Source: Delphinapterus leucas
Taxonomy: Eukaryota > Chordata > Mammalia > Artiodactyla > Monodontidae
Direction of reading: 5' to 3'
NCBI RefSeq assembly: GCF_002288925.2
Contig: NW_022098049.1
Span: 4,418,757-4,482,756, forward strand
Length of the DNA: 64,000 bases
Made by a program: the position numbers and the translations under genes. The notes beneath the pieces were generated by a model, which was not told the DNA's origin, did not search any database, and saw only the letters and a list, made by a program, of their open reading frames with translations. Of this stretch, positions 1-10,640 are shown piece after piece. The stretch's first letter is position 1, and the number at the start of each line of letters is the position of its first letter.

Positions 1-19
1 TTCCCAGCAAGGACTTTAA

Positions 20-125
20 AACCAGAATGGCCTGGGTTTGAATTTTGGCGTCATCACTTACTGCTGTTTCATTTGTCAAGTTTTTAATCTCTGTTTCCTC
101 ATTTGTAAAATGGTAGTTTTATTAT
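20..125 (+). repeat. MIR SINE fragment
   Basis: The sequence follows the MIR 5' and core order: cctgggtttgaatt, then a diverged cttact block, then cctcatttgtaaaatgg. It is old and diverged. Family assigned by eye. Confidence 0.55.
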
Positions 126-199
126 TGTTTGGAAGGCATTTCTTGATTATCATCATTCACATTCAATACAAACTGTTACCATTTGTATAAAAGTCTGGG

Positions 200-413
200 A
201 TATTGCAAAGCACTTTGACATATGTTATTGTTTTTATCCCTAAGATGCCTCTGTGAAGTCAAGGAAAGGTATCGTTACTCCTGTTTTATGTGTAAGGAAA
301 TTGAGTCTGAAAAAGTTAGATGATTTGCCCATGGCCACCCAGGAAGACAGTCTTAGACTCAATCCCAGGTCTTCAAATTCACAATGCTATGCTCTTTCCC
401 ATCGGTACACTGC
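200..413 (-). repeat. MIR SINE, antisense
   Basis: The complement-side MIR landmarks appear in order: gcaaagcactttgaca, gtaaggaaattgagtctg, gatttgcccatggcc, and aatcccaggtctt. The orientation is reversed relative to the MIR at the left edge of the window. Confidence 0.7.
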
Positions 414-934
414 CTACTCCCTTACTAAAGGTGACCTGGAAGTCCTCTGGTTGCTGTAGGCAAAGATTTATTTCAAAAATCCATCTTCCTGCAACAACCC
501 ATAAACCAGGCAGACTCCAACCACGCCAGACAAATGCAAGTCTACTAAATGCCTTTTCTCCAGGACGACCGATATCAACAATGATGATCTTCACAAGAAA
601 TTCTTGCACATCCCCTGGGGCTTCCTGCCAGGAATCAGGTCATTTTAAGAATGCATTTAATACATCTATGCTTTGAAAGGCAACTGCTATTGGCATGCTC
701 AGGAGCACACTATCACAAGGCAGCCCACTCCTTGAGCTTTGGCTGCTGAAGGCCAGGACAATTAACTGGCCTCCCAGCTTTTCATCACAGAATTCTCCCA
801 GCATGGAATCTGAGTGATCTTAGGGTCAAAGGCCATTTGCCTGGGGTGTGCTCTCTGATGCAGAAATGTCTGGGCCTGGGCCTTGGATCGTAAAGCAGTA
901 TGGCTCAGATTTTCTTGAATGTAATCCTCAGTTT

Positions 935-938
<4 letters not shown>
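414..938. other. No gene or recognised repeat
   Basis: Open frames here are at most 118 codons and overlap on both strands. None has a splice-flanked conserved look. I recognise no repeat family. Confidence 0.5.

Positions 939-981
<43 letters not shown>
939..981. repeat. (TA)n microsatellite at the L1 5' junction
   Basis: About 21 TA units directly abut the L1 5' end. A shorter TA run follows the L1 3' end at 8360-8371, so this is probably the L1 target site (TSD), expanded later by slippage. Confidence 0.85.
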
Positions 982-983
<2 letters not shown>

Positions 984-3131
984 GAGGACCTTCAAGATGG
1001 CAGAGGAGTAAGCCATGGAGATCACCTTCCTCCCCACAAATACATCAGAAACACATCTACATGTGGAACAACTGCAACAGAACACCTACTGAACGCTGGC
1101 AGAAGACCTCAGACCTCCCAAAAGGCAAGAAACTCCCCACGTACCTGGGTGGGGCAAAAGAAAAAAGAAAAAACAGACACAAAACGATAGGGACGGGACC
1201 TGCACCTCTGGGAGGGGGCTGTGAAGGAGGAAAAGTTTCCACACACTAGAAAGCCCTTCACTGGCGGAGACTGCAGGGGGCGGGGCAGGGGGAGGGGGAA
1301 AGCTTCACAGCCACGGAGGAGAGCGCAGCAATAGGAGTGCGGAGGGCAAAGTGGAGAGATTCCCGCACAGAGGATCGGTGCCGACCAGCTCTCACCAGCC
1401 CGAGAGGCTTGTCTGCTCACCCACCGGGACGGCGGGGCCTGGGAGCTGAGGCTCGGGCTTTGGAGGTCAGATCCCAGGGAGAGGACTGGGGTTGGCTGCG
1501 TGAACACAGCCTGAAGGGGGCTACTGCGCCACAGCTAGCCAGGAGGGAGACCGGGAAAAAGTCTGGACCTGCCTAAGAGGCAAGAGATCATTGTTTTGGG
1601 GTGCGTGAGGAGTGGGGATTCAGAGCACCGCCTAAATAAGCTCCAGAGATGGGCGCGAACCGTGGCTATCAGCACGGACCCCAGAGACGGGCATGAAATG
1701 CTAAGGTTGCTGCTGCAGCCACCAAGAAGTCTGGGTGCAAGCACAGGTCACTATCCACACCTGCCCTCCCAGGAGCCCGTACAGCCTGCCACTGCCAGGG
1801 TCCTGTGATCCAGGGACAACTTCCCTGGGAGAACCGGCCTCTACCACCACAGGCTCACCCCGCATTCCGTACCCCTTCCTCCCCCCAGCCTGAGTGAGCC
1901 AGAGCCCCCGAATCAGCTGCTCCTTTAACCCCATCCTATCTGGGCAGGGAACAGATGCCCTCAGGCGAGCTACACGCAGAGGCAAGGCCAAATCAAAAGC
2001 TGAATCCCAGGAGGTGAGCGAACAAAGAAGAGAAAGGGAAATCTCTCCCAGCAGCCTCAGGAGCAGCAGATTAAATCCCCACAATCAACTTGATGTACCT
2101 GCATCTCTGGAATACCTGAATAGAATCATCCTAAAATTGAGGCAGTGGACTTTGGGAGCAACTGTAGACTTGGGGTTTGCTTTCTGCACCTAATTTGTTT
2201 CTGGTTTTATGTTTATCTTAGTTTAGTATTTAGAGTTTATTATCATTGGTAGATTTCTTTATTAATTTGGTTGCTGTTTTCGTTTTTGTTTTTCATCTTA
2301 TGCATATATATATATTTCTTTCTTTTCTTTCTCATTTTGTGTGTGTGTATGTGTATGCTTGTTTGTGTGATTTTCTCTGTACAGCTTTGCTTTTACCATT
2401 TGTCCTAGGGTTCTGTGTTTCCGTTTTTTGGGGGTTCTTTTTTTTTTTTTAGTATAGTTTTTAGCACTTGCTGTCATCGGTGGATTTGTTGTTTGGTTTT
2501 GTTGCTCTCTTCTTTCTTTCTTTCTTTTTTTAAATTACTTTTTAAATTTTTTATTTTTAATAATTTTTTTATTTTAATAACTTTATTTTATTTTTCTTTC
2601 TTTCTTTCTTTTTTTCTCCTTTTTCTGCTGAGCTGTGTGGTTGACAGGGACCTGGTGCTCCGGCTGGGTTTCAGGCCTGTGCCTCTGAGGTGGGAGAGCC
2701 GAGTTCAGGACATTGGTCCACCAGAGACCTCCCAGCTCCACGTAATATCAAACAGCGAAAGCTCTCCCAGAGATCTCCATCTCAACACCAAGAGCCAGCT
2801 CCGCTCAATGACCAGCAAGCTACAGTGCTGGACACCCTATGCTAAACAACTAGCAAGACAGGAACACAACCCCACCCATTAGCAGAGAGGCTGCCTAAAA
2901 TCATAATAAGGTCAGAGACACCCCAAAACACACCACCGGACACAGTCCTGCCCACCAGAAAGACAAGATCCAGCCTCATCCACCAGAACACAGGCACCAG
3001 TTCCATCCACCAGGAAGCATACACATCCCACTGAATCAACTTTAGCCACTGGAGGCAGACACCAAAAATAACGGGAACTACGAACCTGCACCCTGCGAAA
3101 AGGAGACCCCAAACACAGTAAGTGAAGCAAA
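982..3131 (+). promoter_or_regulatory. L1 5' UTR / internal promoter region
   Basis: This is the 2.15-kb leader ahead of ORF1. It starts with the artiodactyl L1 signature (cttcaagatggcagaggagt). It is GC- and CpG-rich from about 1180 to 2000, then strongly T-rich from about 2195 to 2640. L1 leaders of this group carry an internal Pol II promoter. Promoter activity here is inferred from position only. Short open frames inside it, on both strands, are not genes. Confidence 0.65.
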
Positions 3132-4025
3132 ATGAGAAGACAGAGAAACACACAGCAGATGAAGGAGCAACGTGAAAACCCACCAGACCAAACAAATGAA
3201 GAGGAAATAGGCAGTCTACCTGAAAAAGAATTCACAGTAATGATAGTAAACATGATCCAAAATCTTGGAAATCGATTAGACAAAATACAAGGAACGTTTA
3301 ACAAGGACCTAGAAGAAATAAAGAGCAAACAAACAATGATGAACAACACAATAAATGAAATTAAAAATTCTCTAGAAGGAATAGATAGCAGAATAACTGA
3401 GGCAGAAGAGCGGATAAGTGACCTGGAAGATAAAATAGTGGAAATAAGTACGGCAGAGGAGAATAAAGGAAAAAGAATGAAAAGAATTGAGGACAGTCTC
3501 AGAGACCTCTGGGACAACATTAAACGCACCAATATTCGAATTATAGGGGTCCCAGAAGAAGAAGAGAAAAAGGAAGGGACTGAGAAAATATATGAAGAGA
3601 TTATAGTTGAAAACTTCCCTAACATGGGAAAGGAAATAGTCAATCAATTCCAGAAAGCGCAGAGAGTCCCATACAGGATAAATGCAAGGAGAAACATGCC
3701 AAGACACATATTAATCAAATTGGCAAGAATTAAATACAAAGAAAAATTATTAAAAGCAGCAAGGGAAAAACAACAAATAACATACAAGAGAACCCCCTTA
3801 AGGTTAAAACCTGATCTTTCAGCAGAAACCCTGCAAGCCAGAAGGGAGTGGCAGGACATATTTAAAGTGATGACACGGAAAAACCTACAACCAAGATTAC
3901 CCTACCCAGCAAGGATCGCATTCACATTTGATGGGGAAACCAAAAACTTTACAGACGAGCAAAAGCTAAGAGAATTCAGCACCACCAAACCAGCTTTACA
4001 ACAAATGCTAAAGAAACTTCTCTAG
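3132..4025 (+). CDS. L1 ORF1 protein (RNA-binding chaperone), open
   Basis: An uninterrupted frame of 297 residues. ORF1p coats L1 RNA as a trimer, acts as a nucleic-acid chaperone and is part of the cytoplasmic L1 RNP. Residues about 38-128 form a heptad-like, E/K/I/L-rich coiled coil. NIRIIGVPE at 134-142 and PRHILIKLAR at 190-199 mark the RRM-like core. The C-terminal domain runs from about 215 to 280, with YPARIAFTFDGE at 258-269. The end (LKKLL) is shorter than the 338-residue human protein. The ATG at 3132 follows gcaaa and matches the usual L1 start. ORF2 begins 58 bases after the stop, the normal L1 bicistronic arrangement. No stop or frameshift is seen although the partner ORF2 is dead. 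Whether the protein is made or functional cannot be told from sequence. Confidence 0.9.
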   Translation: MRRQRNTQQMKEQRENPPDQTNEEEIGSLPEKEFTVMIVNMIQNLGNRLDKIQGTFNKDLEEIKSKQTMMNNTINEIKNSLEGIDSRITEAEERISDLEDKIVEISTAEENKGKRMKRIEDSLRDLWDNIKRTNIRIIGVPEEEEKKEGTEKIYEEIIVENFPNMGKEIVNQFQKAQRVPYRINARRNMPRHILIKLARIKYKEKLLKAAREKQQITYKRTPLRLKPDLSAETLQARREWQDIFKVMTRKNLQPRLPYPARIAFTFDGETKNFTDEQKLREFSTTKPALQQMLKKLL

Positions 4026-5177
4026 GCAGGAAACACAAGATAAGGAAAAGACCTACAATAAGAAACCCAAAACAATTAAGAAAATGGGAATAGGAACATA
4101 CATATCGATAATTACCTTAAATGTAAAGGGATTAAATGCTCCAATCAAAAGACACAGACTGGCTGAATGGATACAAAAACAAGACCCATATATATGCTGT
4201 CTACAAGAGACCCACTTCTGACCTAGGGACACATACAGACTGAAAGTGAGGGGATGGAAAAAGATATTCCATGCAAATGGAAATCAAAAGGAAGCTGGAG
4301 TAGCAATTCTCATATCAGAAAAAATAGACTTTAAAATAAAGACTATCACAAGAGACAAAGAAGGACACCACATAATGATCAAGGGATCAATCCAAGAAGA
4401 TATAACAATTGTAAATATTTATGCACCCAACCTAGGAGCACGTCAATACATAGGTAAATGCTAACAGCCATAAAAGGGGAAATCGACAATAACATAATCA
4501 TAGTGGGGGACTTTAACACCCCACTTTCACCAATGGACAGATCATCCAAAATGGAAATAAATAAGGAAACACAAGCTTTAAATGATACATTAAACAAGAT
4601 GGACTTAATTGATATTTATAGGACATTCCATCCAAAAACAACAGAATACACTTTCTTCTCAAGTGCTCATGGAACATTCTCCAGGATAGATCATATCTTG
4701 GGTCATAAATCAAGCCTCAGTAAATTTAAGAAAATCGAAAGAGTATCAAGTATCTTTTCGGACCACAGTGCTATGAGACTAGACGTCAATTACAGGAAAA
4801 ACTCTGTAAAAAATACAAACACATGGAGCCTAAACAATACACCACTAAATAACCATGAGATCACTGAAGAAATCAAAGAGAAAATCAAAAAATACCTAGA
4901 AACAAATGACAATGAAAACGTGATGACCTAAAACCTATGGGATGCAGCAAAAGCAGTTCTAAGAGAGAAGTTTATAGCAATACAACCCTACCTCAAGAAA
5001 CAAGAAACATCTCAAATAGACAACCAACTTTTACACCTAAAGCAATTAGAGAAAGAAGGACAAAAAAAACCCAAAGTTAGCAGAAGGAAAGAAATCATAA
5101 AGATCAGATCAAAAATAAATGAAAAAGAAATGAAGGAAACAATAGCAAAGATCAATAAAACTAAAATCTGGTGCTTT

Positions 5178-5240
5178 CAGAAGATAAAATTGATAAACCA
5201 TTAGCCAGAAGGTAAAATTGATAAACCATTAGCCAGACTC
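5178..5240 (+). repeat. 28-bp tandem duplication in ORF2
   Basis: The block attgataaaccattagcc occurs twice with period 28, and similarity extends a few bases left (cagaag). Related L1s have one copy. The length is not a multiple of three. Confidence 0.9.
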
Positions 5241-5530
5241 ATCAAAGAAAAAAGGGGAAAGACTCCAATAAATAGAATTAGAAATGAAAAAGGAGAAGTA
5301 ACAACTGACACTGCAGATATACAAAGGATCATGAGAGATTACTACAAGCAACTCTATGCCAATAAAATGGAGAACCTGGAAGAAATGGACAAATCCTTAG
5401 AAGAGCACAACCTTCTGACACTGAACCAGGAAGAAATAGAAAGTATAAACAGAGCAATCACAAGCACTGAAATTGAGACTGTGATTAAAAATCTTCCAAC
5501 AAACAAAAGCCCAGGACCAGATGGCAAATT

Positions 5531-5641
5531 CTATCAAACATTTAGAGAAGAGCTAACACCTATCCTTCTATCAAACATTTAGAGAAGAGCTAACACCTAT
5601 CCTTCTATCAAACATTTAGAGAAGAGCTAACACCTATCCTT
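5531..5641 (+). repeat. 37-bp unit, three perfect tandem copies in ORF2
   Basis: Copies occupy 5531-5567, 5568-5604 and 5605-5641. Each starts ctatcaaacatttagag and ends cacctatcctt, with no mismatch between them. The extra 74 bases shift the ORF2 frame. Normal L1 has one copy. Confidence 0.97.
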
Positions 5642-5838
5642 CTCAAACTCTTCCAATATATAGCAGAGGGAGGAATACTCCCAAACTCATTCTACGAGGC
5701 CACCATCACGCTGATACCAAAACCAGACAAAGATGTCACAAAAAAAGAAAACTATAGGCAAATATCACTGATGAACATAGATGCAAAAATCCTCCACAAA
5801 ATACTAGCAAACAGAATATAACAGCACATTAAAAGGAT

Positions 5839-5864
5839 CATACACCATGACCATACACCATGAT
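5839..5864 (+). repeat. 13-bp tandem duplication in ORF2
   Basis: catacaccatgac is followed at once by catacaccatgat, where L1 has a single copy (the IHHDQVGF region). With the 37-bp triplication it adds 87 bases, which restores the downstream frame. Confidence 0.92.
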
Positions 5865-8343
5865 CAAGTGGGGTTTATCCCAGGAATGCAAGGGTTCTTC
5901 AATATACGCAAATCAATCAACATGATACACCATATTAACAAATTGAAGGAGAAAAACCATATGATCATCTCAATAGATGCAGAAAAGCTTCTGATAAAAT
6001 TCAACGCCCATTTACAACAAAAACCCTGTAGCAAGTAGGCATAGAGGGAACTTACCTCAACATAATACAGGCCATATATGACAAACCCACAGCCAACATC
6101 ATTCTCAATGGTGAAAAACTGAAACCATTTCCACTAAGATCAGGAACAAGACAAAGTTGTCCACGCTCACCACTATTATTCAAAATAATTTTGGAAGTTT
6201 TAGCCACAGCAATCAGAGAAGAAAAAGAAATAAAAGGAATGCAAATTGGAAAAGAAGAATTAAAGCTGTCACTGTTTGCAGATGACATGATATTACAGAT
6301 AGAGAATCCTAAAGATGCTACCAGAAAACTACTAGAGCTAATCAATGAATTTGGCAAAGTAGCAGGATACAAAATTATTGCCCAGAAATCTCTTGCATTC
6401 CTATACACTAATGATGAAAAACCTGAAAGAGAAATTAAGGAAACACTCCCATTTACCACTGCAACAAAAAGAATAAAATACCTAGGAATAAACCTACAAA
6501 GGAGATGAAAGACCTGTATGCAGAAAACTGTAAGACATGATGAAAGAAATTAAAGATGATACAAACAGAAGGAGAGATATACCATGTTCTTGGATTGGAA
6601 GAATCAATATTGTGAAAATGACTATACTACTCAAAGCAATCTATAGATTCAATGCAATCCCTATCAAACTACCACTGGCATTTTTCACAGAACTAGAACA
6701 AAGAATTTCAAAATTTGTATGAAAACACAAAAGATCCTGAAGAGCCAACGCAATCTTGAGAAAGAAAAACGGAGCTGGAGGAATCAGGCTCCTGGACTTC
6801 AGACTATACTACAAAGCTACAGTAATCAAGACAGTATGGTACTGGCATAAGAACAGAAATGTAAATCAATGGAACAGGATAGAAAGCCCAGAGATAAACC
6901 CAGGCACATATGGTCACCTTATCTTCGATGAAGGAGGAAAGAATATACAATGGAGAAAAGACAGCATTTTCAATTAAGTGGTGCTGGGAAAACTGGACAG
7001 CTACATGTAAAAGAATGAAATTAGAACACTCCCTAACACCATACACAAAAATAAACTCAAAATGGATTAAAGACCTAAATGTAAGGCCAGACACTATAAA
7101 ACTCTTAGAGGAAAACATAGGCAGAACACTCTATAACATAAATTACAGCAAGATCCTTTTTGACCCACCTCCTACCGTAATGGAAATAAAAACAAGAATA
7201 AACAAATGGGACCTAATGAAACTTAAAAGTTTTTGCACAGCAAAGAAATGATAAAGAGGATGAAAAGACAACCCTCAGAATGGGAGAAAATATTTGCAAA
7301 TGAAGCAACTGACAGAGGATTAATCTCCAAAATTTACAAGCAGCTCATACAGCTCAATATCAAAAAAAACAAACAACCCAATCCAAAAATAGGCAGAAGA
7401 CCTAAACAGACATTTCTCCAAAGAAGATATACAGATTGCCAACAAACATATGAAAAGATGCTCAACATCACTAATCATTAGAGAAATGCAAATCAAAACT
7501 ACAATGAGGTATCACATCACACAGGTCAAAATGGCCATCATCAAAAAATCTACAAACAATAAATGGTGGAGAGGGTGTGGAGAAAAAGGAACCCTCTCGC
7601 AGTGTTGGTGGGAAGGTAAATTGATACAGCCACTATGGAGAGCAGTATGGAGGTTCCCTAAAAAACTAAAAATAGAACTACCATAGGACCCAGCAATCCC
7701 ACTACTGGGCATATACCCTGAGAAAACCATAATTCAAAAAGAGTCATGTAACACAATGTTCATTGCAGCTCTACTTACAATAACCAGGACATGGAAGCAA
7801 CCTAAATGTCCATTGACAGATGAATGGATAAAGAAGATGTGGCACATATACACAATGGAATATTACTCAGCCATAAAAAGAAATGAAATTGAGTTACTTG
7901 TAGTGAGGTGGATGGACCTAGAGTCTGTCATGCAGAGTTAAATAAGTCAGAAAGAAAAAAACAAATACCGTATGCTAACACATATATATGGAATCTAAAA
8001 AAATAAAATGGTTCTGAAGAACCTAGGGGCAGGACAGGAATAAAGATGCAGATGTAGAGAATGGACTTGAAGACACGGGGAGGGGGCAGGGTAAGCTGGG
8101 GCGAAGTGAGAGAGTGGCATGGATGTATATACACTACCAAATGTAAAATAGATAGCTAGTGGGAAGCAGCCGCATAGCACAGGGAGATCAGCTCGGTGCT
8201 TTCTGACCACCTAGAGGGGTGGGATAGGGAGGGTGGGAGGGAGACACAAGAGGGAGGGGATATGGGGATATATCTATACGCATAGCTGATTCACTTTGTT
8301 ATAAAGCAGAAACTAACACACCATTGTAAAGCAATTATACTCC

Positions 8344-8349
8344 AATAAA
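8344..8349 (+). terminator. L1 poly(A) signal
   Basis: AATAAA ten bases before the L1 3' end. It is the expected signal at the end of the L1 3' UTR. Confidence 0.85.
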
Positions 8350-8371
8350 GATGTTAAAATATATATATATA

Positions 8372-8880
8372 TTTGTTTATATCATGTGTACGTATGTTTA
8401 TATCATGATCCAGTTACAGGTGCATTTGAAAACAGTGGGTAGAGAAATCAGTTTAGCGAGAGCGGCTAATACTTTAAAAATTAGAGTAGAATAGAATAGA
8501 TTGCTTGTAGTTGTATTAAATATCTGTCTATCTATCTATATATCTATTCACCTACCTATCATCTAACAATTTATCTTTGAACTGGGACATCAGGTTTAAT
8601 TTATTTCTTACTGAGGTTCATATTCAAAAATTCTTGAAAAACCCCAGTTCAAAGGAATGTCAATAGAAGAGGGCTGGAGTTGGTCAGGATTTGAAGGGAA
8701 AGCCATAATATGGTTTGAGAAGATACAGGGATTCTACCCCCTTCTGACTGGGTTTTTTCAATGGCTCCTCACCCTCGTTACCCAGGTCCCCCCCTTCCTT
8801 GCTTGGCATACACAGCCATAGGTGATCCATCTGCTGACATCTCCAGCCTCATGGCGAGCCGCTCGCATCACCATCTCATC
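8372..8880. other. Intergenic; TCTA repeat and a 12-bp inverted repeat
   Basis: A (TCTA)-like run lies at 8521-8560. A perfect inverted repeat pairs 8575-8586 (ctttgaactggg) with 8643-8654. No gene or other family is recognised. Confidence 0.6.
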
Positions 8881-9085
8881 CTAAACTTCAGCAGCACCAA
8901 ACTATTTGCCATTGGGGTAACAATCCCAGTTTCCTCATCCCTACAGGCTTCTGCTCATATGTTTCTTCTATCTAGAATTCCTGTTCTCACTGTGCCTTTG
9001 CTTTGGTAATGCCTGTTCATGCTTTCACTTGTTCACCTGAATCACCACCACCTACCTTCTCCAGGAAGCTTTTGTGCATCACTCA
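8880..9085 (+). repeat. L2 LINE fragment
   Basis: Resembles the L2 3' region in sense orientation, with landmarks tctagaattcctgttc, cacttgttcacc and ccaggaagctttt. Old and diverged. Confidence 0.5.
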
Positions 9086-9087
9086 GC

Positions 9088-9450
9088 ATTCATTCATTCA
9101 TTTAGCATTTAACAAATATTTACAAGACACAGACCTAGTGCTGGAGATATTATGGTCAACCGGAAAGAAGCTCCTGCCCTCCTGGGAGTTTACATCTAAT
9201 GGATGAACAGATGATAAATAAACAACTAAATATGTGATGTAATGAAGCAAGTTGAAAAAAATGAAGCACAGTAAGAGAGGGATGGGGTAGTCGAGGAAAT
9301 CTTCACCTAAGGAGGAATTCTGAGCAGAAAACTGGGTTAGGCTACAGAGCAAGCCATGAGTATGTCTGGGGGAAGAGTATTTCAGAACAAGGGAACAGCA
9401 AGTGCAAACACTCTGAAGTGGAAGAGCGTTTGGTGTTCCCTGGTGGAGCT
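9088..9450 (-). repeat. L2 LINE 3' end, antisense
   Basis: Starts with attcattcattcattta and aacaaatatttac, the complement of the L2 3' terminus. It then follows the complement order through ggaacagcaagtgcaaac. It lies between two sense L2 pieces. Confidence 0.6.
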
Positions 9451-9451
9451 C

Positions 9452-9590
9452 GTTTATTCCTCCTCTGGGCAACTTAGCACCTTCTGTATACTTTTATTAC
9501 ACTGAATTATAACGTTCTTCTTTGTTTTTTCTACTTAAACATGAGCTTCTTGATGGTATCTAGGAACTAACTAAAAATGGATCCCTCTAC
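9452..9590 (+). repeat. L2 LINE fragment
   Basis: Sense L2-like text (tttattcctcctctgg, atgagcttcttgatgg) that could be the continuation of the piece ending at 9085. Confidence 0.4.
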
Positions 9591-9744
9591 ATATTTGAGT
9601 GTGTGAAGAATGAAATCAATATATGATTAAGGAAATGACTGACAGAATGAATAAAAGAGTAAAGCTTTCCCCCTTCCTTCTTAGGATCCTCTGGAATAAG
9701 ACAAGTATCTGTATCCAGGAGGAGCCCTGGAGAGGATATAATTC

Positions 9745-9890
9745 ATTCTTGACTATATAGATAAGGAAATTGATACTCAGAGAAAAAAAGTCATTGCCTA
9801 GGGCCTCACTGGAAATTAGTGGGAGAGTCAGGGTTAAATTCCAGGTCTCTTGAGACATTCAGGTCTGGTCTAGTAATCTTTCCATCAGGC
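9745..9890 (-). repeat. MIR SINE, antisense
   Basis: ataaggaaattgatactcag, then aaattccaggtctcttg, in MIR complement order. Confidence 0.65.
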
Positions 9891-10309
9891 CTGTAGCTAT
9901 ATCCTGAGGGGAAGGGAGAAGCAGGGGAGACCTGCCTGTCTGTGCTCAGCATTCCGGCAAAAGCAGCACTCCAAGAAATATATACATTGAAAGGGAAACT
10001 CTGGAAAGGAAAAAAAGAAACAAACTTTCCCTAGAACTACCTCAGCTAATATAAGAAAACCAAAAGAAAAGATGGGTAGATTGGTTAATTCTGTGAAAAA
10101 TATGCCACATTAAGTTGAAACATCCAAACTCATTAGTTTGAAAAATATATTGCCTTTCAAAATATAGGTAGTTGTGTTAAATCAGGGTTTAGAAATTCCT
10201 CTTGGCTCTACAAATATTCAGTCTTGTGAAAAAAGATGCCATGCTCCTGAACATGTTTTCAACTGTCTAGAAAATGAACCTTAGAATATTAGGGCTAGGA
10301 GAAAAGAAA
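9891..10309. other. No gene or recognised repeat
   Basis: AT-rich unique sequence leading to the target site of the SINE at 10318. Confidence 0.5.
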
Positions 10310-10317
10310 CTACTCCA

Positions 10318-10640
10318 GGGACTTCCCTGGTGGCACACTGGATAAATCCGCCTGCCAACGCAGGGGACACGGGTTCGAGCCCTGGTCTGGGAAGATCCCA
10401 CATGCCGTGGAGCATCTAAGCCCGTGTGCCACAACTAGTGAGCCAGTGCTCTAGAGCCTGTGAGCCACAACTACTGAAGCCCACACACCTAGAGCCCGTG
10501 CTCCGCAACAAGAGAAGCCACCGCAATGAGAAGCCGGAGCACCGCAACAAAGAATAGGCCCCTCTCACCAACTAGAGAAAGGCCGCGCGCAGCAACGAAG
10601 ACCCAATGCAGCCAAAAATAAATATTTTTTGGAATAAAAA
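10318..10640 (+). mobile_element. Cetacean tRNA-derived SINE, long subtype
   Basis: Begins gggacttccctggtggcaca, has a B-box-like gggttcgagccc near 10371, and continues through the ccacaactactgaagcc and gagaagccaccgcaatg blocks of the long (about 310 bp) subtype. The target site ctactcca lies just before it (10310-10317). The second copy is 1.6 kb away at 11964-11971, because a later insertion split the A-rich tail. Confidence 0.93.

Larger units (their letters stand above)
4084..8006 (+). pseudogene. L1 ORF2 (endonuclease / reverse transcriptase), broken
   Basis: The frame begins at ATG 4084 with an AP-type endonuclease (LNVKGLN near residue 13, QETH before codon 46, GDFNTPL near 4507, SDHSA near 4760). 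It continues through the reverse transcriptase (SPGPDG near 5510, FADDM at 6275-6289) to the C-terminal cysteine-rich region and a TAA at 8004-8006. Breaks seen: TGA at 4219, a one-base loss near 4450, TAA at 4929, a 28-bp tandem duplication near 5185, a 37-bp triplication at 5531, TAA at 5819, a 13-bp duplication at 5839, one-base losses near 5978, 6498 and 6530, TGA at 6720, an inserted base near 6966, and further breaks after 7240. Substituting K within LNVNGLN does not by itself hit the catalytic Asn. This copy cannot encode a working enzyme. Confidence 0.93.
982..8358 (+). mobile_element. Near full-length LINE-1 (cetartiodactyl type)
   Basis: A 7.4-kb L1 in sense orientation. In order it shows a 5' UTR starting gggaggaccttcaagatggc, a GC-rich then T-rich leader to 3131, ORF1 at 3132-4025, an ORF2 remnant at 4084-8006, and a 3' UTR with a G-rich purine stretch near 8220-8265 and a poly(A) signal at 8344-8349. 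Both ends abut TA-rich DNA (939-981 and 8360-8371), which fits a TSD in a TA repeat. The copy is not autonomous because ORF2 is multiply broken. The 5' end looks complete, so ordinary 5' truncation did not occur. Some CpG-type transitions (for example CGA to TGA at codon 46 of ORF2) indicate decay after insertion. Confidence 0.95.

Noticed and set aside
848..1249. A 133-codon frame and its neighbours across the TA repeat
   Set aside because: It reads through a microsatellite into the L1 5' UTR. Low-complexity chance frame.
2246..2882. F-rich frames of 68 and 155 codons that look like membrane proteins
   Set aside because: They are translations of the T-rich part of the L1 leader.
2842..3859. 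Antisense frames of up to 243 codons opposite ORF1
   Set aside because: Shadow frames of an A-rich sense gene. The complement of A-rich coding text tends to stay open.
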